Origin: Verrucomicrobiia bacterium
GTDB lineage: Bacteria; Verrucomicrobiota; Verrucomicrobiia; Opitutales; Opitutaceae
Direction of reading: 5' to 3'
Assembly: GCA_011525695.1 (NCBI GenBank)
Contig: WYBX01000012.1
Span: 1-53,849, forward strand
Length of the DNA stretch: 53,849 bases
In this document: one piece after another, positions 48,594 to 53,849 of the stretch
Layout of the letters: the number at the start of each line of letters is the position of its first letter
How positions within the stretch are numbered: the first letter of the stretch is position 1
Program-made: the position numbers and the translations under genes
Notes under the pieces: generated by a model
Database searches by the model: none
Seen by the model: only the letters and a program-made list of their open reading frames with translations
What the model was told of the DNA's origin: nothing

Positions 48594-50696
48594 CTACCGC
48601 GGCAGAATTTGATCGAGGAGCCGCTTCGGCGGCGGCTCGTAATTCGGATCGAGCTGCTGCTTGATCAAATCGCGGGTGGGGAACCGCTCGACCTGCTGCA
48701 TGGCCGGGGCGTTGTCGATCGCGGGATTGTTGGTGAGCACGGTCGGCCGCAGGAAGAAGATCAGTTCCTGGCGGTAGTTCTGCTTGCGGCGGGCGCCGAG
48801 CAAATCGCCGAGGATCGGAATCGGGCCCAGCCGACTCGTGCTCCGTAGATCAATCTTCTTCTGGAAACCGCCCAGGACGATGATTTCACCGCTCTTGGCT
48901 GTGACGTACGAGGTCGTTTCCCGCGATCCGATGATGTACTGCGTGTTGTTGTCGATCTGCACCTCGCCGGTCACGTCCTCGACCGTCTGCTTCAGATCCA
49001 GCTGGACCGAGCCGTCCTCGCCGATGTACGGCGTGACCGTGAGGGTCGTGCCAATCTGCTGCTGGGTGACGCTCGAACTCGTGGCCAGCCCGGTCGTCGC
49101 GCCCACGGCGGATGAGACGGTGCCGGTGATGACCGGCCGCTTCTCACCGCTCGAAATCATCGATTCCTTGCCATGGCTGGTGGTGATGGCCGGGACGGAA
49201 AGGATCATGTTGTTGCTCTTCCGTGGCGTGATTCCGATCGCGATTTCCGCGGCCAGATCGAATCCGCCGCTGGTGCCCGGCCGCGTGATCACCCCGTCGG
49301 TGACCGAGACGCTGGGCGCCGTCCCGGCAAAGCCCACCAGCTTGTCGCCGTCGAGCACGAGCCCCAGCGCGCTGATGCCGGACTGGTTGTTGTCATCGAG
49401 AGTGACCTCCGCGATCACGACCTCGATCCGGACCTGCGCGAGCACGCGATCGAGCTTCTCGACGAGTTCGCGGAGCAGCCGGATGTCATCGAGCGTGCCC
49501 GAGACCACGACCGAGTTGCTGCGGTCGTCGTTCACCACGGTCATGATGCTGCTGAACTCGTTCGTGCCGCTGAGCAGCCCGTCCAGTCCGTTTGCATTGC
49601 TGGATCCGGAAACGACCTGCGGACCCTGTGGCGCGGGCGTGCCCGGCGGTGTCGGCTGCGCTGGCTGGGCGAGCCCCTGGCCGGGACGGACCGACTGGGC
49701 GTTCTGCCGCTGGATTGCCTGGGTCTGGCCGGAGATGATCCGGGTGAGCACGTTGACGACGTCGACCGCCTTCGCGTGGTTCAGGTAGATCACCTCGTTG
49801 CGGGTGTTCGGGTCGGCCCGGACGTCGAGCTTGGCGATCAGTTCATCGAAAAATGGATACTGCCGCGGATCGGTGACGAGGATGATCTGGTTGGTGCGGT
49901 CGTCGGCGTTGTAGGTGGTGGCGCTGCCGAGCTGGAGCTGGAGCTGGCCGCTGAGGATGGTCCTCAGCTTGTTCACCAGGTCGCTGGCCTTGGCGCCATT
50001 GCGCAGCTGGTAGAATTTCGGCTTCATCCCGGCGGAGACGGGCTTGTCGACGTGCTGGAGCAGGACCTCGACCCGCTGGAGGTTGCTGATGCTGTCGGTG
50101 ATCAGGGCGGCGTTGGCGTTGGGCAGCTGGATGGGCCCGCCGTAATTCGGATTGAGGAAACCCTGCAGCATCGGGGCGAGATCGTTGACCCGCATGAACT
50201 CGAGCTGGAAGAGCTTGGTGGCGACGCGGCCGCTGGGTGGATAGTCGAAGGCGGAGCCCGAGATGATTTCCGGGGCCTCCGTGCGGGCCATCGCGAGCGC
50301 CACGACCTTGGAGACGTTCTCGTCCAGCGGGATGACGCCGATGCCGTTCAGCGCCAGGACCGTCTCGATGTAGCGGATGGCGGCGGAGCGCGGGATCGGC
50401 TTCGTCAGCTTCAGGTTGTAGGTGGCGGTCGGCAGCGCGGCGGGCCGGAGGATCGACTTGCCGCTGTAGATCTCCAGGGCGCTCAGGATCGTGTCCAGAT
50501 CGGCATCCGGCAGCTTGATCTGCACCATGTCCTCCTCCGGCGAGGGGGTTCCAGCCGGGGCTTGGGCCGGCTGGGTGGCGGCAGGAGCCGGGCCAGCCGG
50601 ATTCGTGGGCAGCGGAGAAGGGGTTTGGGCACGCGCGGCGAGGGCGAGAACAGCGGCGAAAATGGCCCAGCGCGGGCAGGCAAAGCGCGATGTCAT
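48594..50696 (-). CDS. gspD: Type II secretion outer-membrane secretin GspD
   Basis: 700 residues from ATG 50696, giving a signal peptide (ACPRWAIFAAVLALAARA). A Pro/Ala-rich linker precedes the N0 domain (about 60-135, VQIKLPDADLDTILSALEIY), then N1-N3 domains (FQLEFMRVNDLAPMLQGFLN, RTNQIILVTDPRQYPFFDEL, VIYLNHAKAVDVVNVLTRII with a Gln/Pro-rich insert) and the secretin core (about 480-670: EVVIAEVTLDDNNQSGISAL, NMILSVPAITTSHGKESMIS, GSVQLDLKQTVEDV, TSYVTAKSGEIIVLGGFQKK). It forms the outer-membrane pore. It is first in the leftward D-E-F set. Confidence 0.92.
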   Translation of the reverse strand: MTSRFACPRWAIFAAVLALAARAQTPSPLPTNPAGPAPAATQPAQAPAGTPSPEEDMVQIKLPDADLDTILSALEIYSGKSILRPAALPTATYNLKLTKPIPRSAAIRYIETVLALNGIGVIPLDENVSKVVALAMARTEAPEIISGSAFDYPPSGRVATKLFQLEFMRVNDLAPMLQGFLNPNYGGPIQLPNANAALITDSISNLQRVEVLLQHVDKPVSAGMKPKFYQLRNGAKASDLVNKLRTILSGQLQLQLGSATTYNADDRTNQIILVTDPRQYPFFDELIAKLDVRADPNTRNEVIYLNHAKAVDVVNVLTRIISGQTQAIQRQNAQSVRPGQGLAQPAQPTPPGTPAPQGPQVVSGSSNANGLDGLLSGTNEFSSIMTVVNDDRSNSVVVSGTLDDIRLLRELVEKLDRVLAQVRIEVVIAEVTLDDNNQSGISALGLVLDGDKLVGFAGTAPSVSVTDGVITRPGTSGGFDLAAEIAIGITPRKSNNMILSVPAITTSHGKESMISSGEKRPVITGTVSSAVGATTGLATSSSVTQQQIGTTLTVTPYIGEDGSVQLDLKQTVEDVTGEVQIDNNTQYIIGSRETTSYVTAKSGEIIVLGGFQKKIDLRSTSRLGPIPILGDLLGARRKQNYRQELIFFLRPTVLTNNPAIDNAPAMQQVERFPTRDLIKQQLDPNYEPPPKRLLDQILPR

Positions 50697-51087
50697 GCAG
50701 GGAAGATCGGAAAATTGAGCGGCGACACGCCGGGAAGGGGAAGAGAAGCCAAGGAGCTGGAATTGTAAACGGTCTTGTGCACTTCGGTGACGCCCTCCCT
50801 TGGCGAAGGTTGCACGGATGAGGACCAAGGACCAGGGACCAGGGACTGAGGACTAGGGACCACAGACTGAGGACTGAGGATGCCCTTCGACCCTCTTCGC
50901 TTGCTCAGGGTCGCTTCGCGAGAGGACGGAGGGCGGAGCCGGGAGGATTCAATTGAACCGCGAAGTGCGCGAAGACCCGCGTGCGGAGGCGGGCATTCTG
51001 ATGCGCCCTTCGAATTTCGAATCCGAGCCGAAAGGGTTGTCACCGGCCCATGAAGCCCTGATAAGGCTTTTTGCGAAGCAAGAATCC
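50697..51087. other. Divergent spacer between gspD and aroC with heptad array
   Basis: No gene is seen; the frame upstream of aroC is open but made of repeat-derived sequence (AACCGCGAAGTGCGCGAAG at 50953-50971). The heptad array is at 50821-50880, and CTTCGACCCTCTTCGCTTGC at 50885-50904 resembles a widespread 'TGAGC..GTCGAAGG' repeat. Both gspD and aroC promoters must lie here. Confidence 0.55.
50821..50880. repeat. Degenerate heptad array, copy 2
   Basis: About eight to nine 7-base units (AGGACCA, AGGACCA, GGGACCA, GGGACTG, AGGACTA, GGGACCA, CAGACTG, AGGACTG) in phase, about 125 bases before the gspD start codon. The same unit family appears just before gspF and within gspE, all three in the D-E-F region. 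Confidence 0.82.
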
Positions 51088-52203
51088 ATGCCGAATACCT
51101 TTGGAAAACTCTTCACGGTCACCACCTGGGGCGAAAGCCACGGGTTCGGGGTTGGCGTGGTCGTTGACGGCTGCCCGCCGCGGTTGCCGCTCGAAGTCGC
51201 CGAAATCCAGGCCGAACTCGACCGCCGCCGGCCGGGCCAGAGCGAGATCGTGACTCCGCGCAAGGAGGAGGATCGGATCGGGATCCTATCCGGGCTCTTC
51301 GAGGGCCGGACGACCGGCACGCCGATTTCGATGCTGGTGCGCAACGCGGATCAGCGGCCGGGGGCCTATGACGAGATGCGCGAAAAATTCCGGCCCTCGC
51401 ACGCGGACTACACCTACCAGGCGAAGTTTGGGGTTCGCGATCATCGTGGCGGCGGCCGGAGTTCGGCCCGCGAGACGATCGGCCGGGTGGCAGCGGGTGC
51501 CATCGCCCGGAAGGTGCTCAACGTGGGGGGCCAGGCGCGGCACGGCACGCCAGTGGAAATCCGGGCCTTTCTCACCCAGGTGCACGACATCGCGGTGCCC
51601 CCGGAGGCGCTGGCTGCGTTTCCGGCGCTGGCCGAGGTCGAGGCCACGCCCGTGCGGTGTCCGCACCCGGAGACGGCGGCGCGGATGATCGAGCGGATCA
51701 AGGCGGTCCGGGCCGAGGGCGATTCGGTGGGTGGCGTGATTGAATGCCGGGTACGCGGGATTCCGGCCGGGCTGGGCGAGCCGGTGTTCGACCGGCTGGA
51801 GGCGGATCTCGCGAAGGCGATGCTGTCGCTGCCGGCGACGAAGGGTTTCGAACTGGGCAGCGGTTTCGCCGGCGCGCGGCTGCGCGGGAGCGAGCACAAC
51901 GATCGTTTCGAGGCCAGCGGTGGCCGCGTGCGGACCGCGACGAACCGGAGCGGGGGCATCCAGGGCGGGATCAGCAATGGCGAGGAGATCGTGTTCCGCG
52001 TGGCGTTCAAGCCCACGGCGACGATCCTCCGGCCGCAGCAGACGGTCGACATCCACGGTGCGGCTGCGGAACTGGTCGGTCGCGGCCGGCATGATCCCTG
52101 TGTCGTGCCGCGGGCGGTGCCGATTGTGGAGGCGATGGCCGCGCTGGTGCTGGTCGATCACTGGCTCCGCCAGGCCGCACAGAACGAGACGTTCAAGTTC
52201 TGA
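51088..52203 (+). CDS. aroC: Chorismate synthase
   Basis: 371 residues. It converts 5-enolpyruvylshikimate-3-phosphate to chorismate, the last shared step of aromatic amino acid synthesis; it needs reduced FMN. Family signatures: [20 protein letters not shown] at the N-terminus (G-E-S-H-G), [40 protein letters not shown] with [10 protein letters not shown], and [20 protein letters not shown] near the end. ATG 51088 was chosen because MPNTFGKLF is the standard start; the upstream extension is repeat-derived. It is a single gene. Confidence 0.95.
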   Translation: MPNTFGKLFTVTTWGESHGFGVGVVVDGCPPRLPLEVAEIQAELDRRRPGQSEIVTPRKEEDRIGILSGLFEGRTTGTPISMLVRNADQRPGAYDEMREKFRPSHADYTYQAKFGVRDHRGGGRSSARETIGRVAAGAIARKVLNVGGQARHGTPVEIRAFLTQVHDIAVPPEALAAFPALAEVEATPVRCPHPETAARMIERIKAVRAEGDSVGGVIECRVRGIPAGLGEPVFDRLEADLAKAMLSLPATKGFELGSGFAGARLRGSEHNDRFEASGGRVRTATNRSGGIQGGISNGEEIVFRVAFKPTATILRPQQTVDIHGAAAELVGRGRHDPCVVPRAVPIVEAMAALVLVDHWLRQAAQNETFKF

Positions 52204-53002
52204 ACCGTGATCGGACGCGAAGGTTGGAGTTCCAGGCCTCTCGAGCGATTGGGAATGGCAGGCTCGGCAGACCGTTCACCCGCGAATCCCCGCCAATGGC
52301 CGCGAATCCGAGGCGTGGGCTCCGACCTTCGCGTCCATTCGCGTCATTCGCGGTTCCTCCTCCGCGGTTCGATCCCAACCCCAGACCTTTGAACAGGAGC
52401 CGAGCCGAGGTCGGACAGAGCCTCTGAGGTAGCGCCGTGTCTCCGACCGGCGATTTCGGCGAATCGGTGGTCGGTGACTCGGTGGCCGGTGTGAGCCGGC
52501 TTCAGCGTGGACGCGGCGTCCCGCCGCTTGTCTGGCTCTGGCCGCCGTGCCATCGGCATGCCCTGCTGGCATCCGCGAAATCCGCGCCATCCGCGGTCAA
52601 AGGAATTGAAGCCGCCAGGCTCCCCGGCCGAATCCCAAACATCTGAACAGGAGGCAACGGAGCCAACGGAGTGCACCAGCACTTCTTCGCGCGGATACTG
52701 GAGTTCATGCCCGCGGCCACGGGCCATCCCTGCCGGTTCCATCCCGTCCCCTCCCGCCGGTTCGCCTACTCTACAATCCGCATAACCGCGCAATTCACTC
52801 CAGCGCGTTCTTCTTGGGCTCGCCCTGCCCTGAGCTTGTCGAAGGGTTCAACAAGAGTCCCGTTTCGGGCTGCGCCGAAACAGAACTCTCCGGGTTCGGC
52901 CATTTTCTTCTACTCGCCTCAGCACTCAGCGCGAGCTTTTCCATTCTGGATTCCGTTCCCTTTGGAACACCCCCGGCGTTCGCATCGCTCGGCGTCATTT
53001 CT
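52204..53002. other. Repeat-rich gene-free region
   Basis: No gene is seen over 800 bases. Recognisable items: CGCGAAT/CATTCGCG tandem units at about 52277-52365 and similar ATCCGCG units at 52570-52605 (period about 10-11 bases), family E copy 2 at 52429-52482, a GGAGGCAACGGAGCCAACGG unit at 52651-52670, and CCCTGAGCTTGTCGAAGGG at 52828-52846, a sequence found in many bacterial genomes. These look like nested dispersed repeats rather than a decayed gene. Confidence 0.6.
52429..52482 (+). repeat. Dispersed repeat, family E, copy 2
   Basis: GTAGCGCCGTGTCTCCGACC followed by GGCG and, after a variable stretch, GGTGGTCGGTGACTCGGT. Collinear with 33282-33340; one base differs in the first block and several in the middle. 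Confidence 0.78.
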
Positions 53003-53707
53003 TCAGAAACGTCCCGATCCATCGTCATGTGCATTCTGTGAACGTACAGTCGTACCATCTTCATTATACCATACCCATTCGCCTACTCTCCGCCCAAATT
53101 CATACTGGCCTCTCGTTTTGAGCCTGCCTGAAGGGAAATAGGCCGTCTCGCTGCCGTGAGGGCGCCCATCAGCATGAGTCATCACCTGATGCAAGGCTCC
53201 ATCCGGGTAATACGCTAAACTAACACCATGAGGTTTTCCCTGCCGAATCTCGCGCTCACGCTGCTTCATTCCATTGCAGTAATAGCTTCTCCATAACCCC
53301 GTATAACCTTCGGGTGGCATGGAACCGTATGACATCATGTGTTCGTAGAGCTCTGCGCTGATGATCGTCCGTTCGCGACGCCGGAGCCTAATCGCGAGGC
53401 AAAACACATCATCGAGCCTGCAATTCCATCCCTCGTCGACCATTGTCCCCATCCTCTGGTGCAGGCCTTGCAGCCACGGCCTGAGAATCTCGCGCATCTC
53501 CGCTTCGGACATTCCCGGCGTCAATCGAGCCGCAATGGCGTCCCATGGTTTTCGATCCGGCATCTGAAAAGTCTGCCGCAACATGGCCGCGGTCTTGTCT
53601 CTCTCCTCTTGATTTTCGCTCCGAAGCCCAGCTGCCGGGGCTGGTTCCGCTGGCGAGGCACTGCTGACGAACGCAGCGTAGAGGATGACGACAAGTATCT
53701 TGGTCAT
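53003..53707 (-). CDS. Secreted MORN-variant (YwqK-like) repeat protein
   Basis: 234 residues from ATG 53707, with a signal peptide (MTKILVVILYAAFVSSASPA). Residues about 40-120 are helical with PGMSEAEMREILRPWLQGL, without known motif. The C-terminal 100 residues hold three to four MORN-like repeats: YTGLWRSYYCNGMKQREREI, GKPHGVSLAYYPDGALHQVM, GRPHGSETAYFPSGRLKTRG and RVGEWVWYNEDGTTV. Such repeats are annotated as MORN variants or YwqK-type antitoxin components, but no partner toxin is nearby. It is near the window edge and flanked by repeats. Confidence 0.75.
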   Translation of the reverse strand: MTKILVVILYAAFVSSASPAEPAPAAGLRSENQEERDKTAAMLRQTFQMPDRKPWDAIAARLTPGMSEAEMREILRPWLQGLHQRMGTMVDEGWNCRLDDVFCLAIRLRRRERTIISAELYEHMMSYGSMPPEGYTGLWRSYYCNGMKQREREIRQGKPHGVSLAYYPDGALHQVMTHADGRPHGSETAYFPSGRLKTRGQYEFGRRVGEWVWYNEDGTTVRSQNAHDDGSGRF

Positions 53708-53807
53708 TTGGAATTGGCTTTCGCCGAACGTCCTAGCGCGGCTGGCGCCGCAACCCAATGAAATTGCGGGGGAACACGGAGGGCACGGAGAAGGAGTTGC
53801 CCGACCC

Positions 53808-53849
53808 ATGGCCGGGCTGGATGCGGACGCCTGGCGTGGCGGGATGAAT
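53808..53849 (+). CDS. Possible start of a gene cut by the window edge
   Basis: An ATG at 53808 is preceded by AAGGAG at 53791-53796 and opens a frame of 14 codons (MAGLDADAWRGGMN) to the window end. The short sequence has no recognisable motif, and the bases just before it (CACGGAGGGCACGGAGAAGG) are repeat-like, so this may not be a gene. Confidence 0.25.
   Translation, partial: MAGLDADAWRGGMN

Noticed and set aside
51053..51076. AAGCC/GGCTT hairpin with TTTTT before aroC, as a terminator or attenuator
   Set aside because: The stem is only five base pairs and no leader peptide or upstream transcript is evident.
50953..51087. An N-terminal extension of chorismate synthase
   Set aside because: The upstream frame is formed by CGCGAAG-type repeats, and MPNTFGKLF is the conserved start of the family.
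53003..53707. A toxin-antitoxin system based on the YwqK-like repeats
   Set aside because: No toxin-like gene is adjacent, and the protein has a signal peptide and an extra N-terminal domain; the label is a database habit, not evidence.

Overview
The window is very GC-rich, densely coded DNA from a free-living Gram-negative bacterium. The gene content points to Verrucomicrobiota, most likely an Opitutaceae-like Opitutae member (inference from gene families, not from a marker-gene search). Indicators are paired DUF1800/DUF1501 secreted proteins, neighbouring type I sulfatases, surface proteins built from Ig-like and ~125-residue 'LSTRA/GPxL' modules, PPi-dependent phosphofructokinase, an entericidin-type lipoprotein, and intergenic spaces packed with several families of small palindromic and heptad repeats. 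No tRNA, rRNA, CRISPR array, transposase or complete prophage was seen.

Layout. 0.3-3.5 kb: SleB-like wall hydrolase, TPR-type secreted protein, entericidin lipoprotein with its terminator, small membrane protein. 3.8-5.9 kb: gmd and fcl, which make GDP-L-fucose from GDP-mannose. 5.9-7.9 kb: an ECF sigma/anti-sigma pair divergent from a secreted protein with two DUF1059-like repeats. 8.2-14.5 kb: prfB with an intact +1 programmed frameshift, a protein with ATP-grasp-like features, and a 1209-residue SEL1/coiled-coil/LysM protein. 14.5-15.2 kb: a non-standard region with a palindromic repeat, a 73-codon ORF resembling an integrase arm domain, an intrinsic terminator and a candidate structured RNA. 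15.2-17.6 kb: DUF3500 protein and pfp. 17.9-23.1 kb: DUF1800 and DUF1501 proteins and a small anchored protein. 23.4-27.3 kb: two sulfatases and a flavodoxin-fold oxidoreductase.

27.5-33.1 kb holds the pseudopilin and inner-membrane half of a type II secretion system (GspG, H, I, J, K, L and M-like). The other half (gspD, gspE, gspF) is on the opposite strand at 45.0-50.7 kb. No gspC or prepilin peptidase gene is visible. Between the halves lie two linked redox blocks: DUF3570 outer-membrane protein, ApbE flavin transferase, TlpA-like thioredoxin and DUF4266 lipoprotein; then a four-gene operon with ATGA overlaps encoding response regulator, copper-binding cupredoxin-like protein, histidine kinase and an outer-membrane beta-barrel candidate. 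Two large surface proteins follow (Ig/putative-Ig; cyclophilin plus Ig plus repeat modules). aroC and a MORN-like protein close the window.

The main items for follow-up are the flavinylation/copper redox locus inserted between the two secretion blocks, the candidate structured RNA plus terminator in front of the integrase-arm-like ORF, and the behaviour of the repeats: one family provides the stop codon of two unrelated genes, and a heptad repeat appears to run in frame through GspE. All functional names come from motif recognition by eye; no database search was run.
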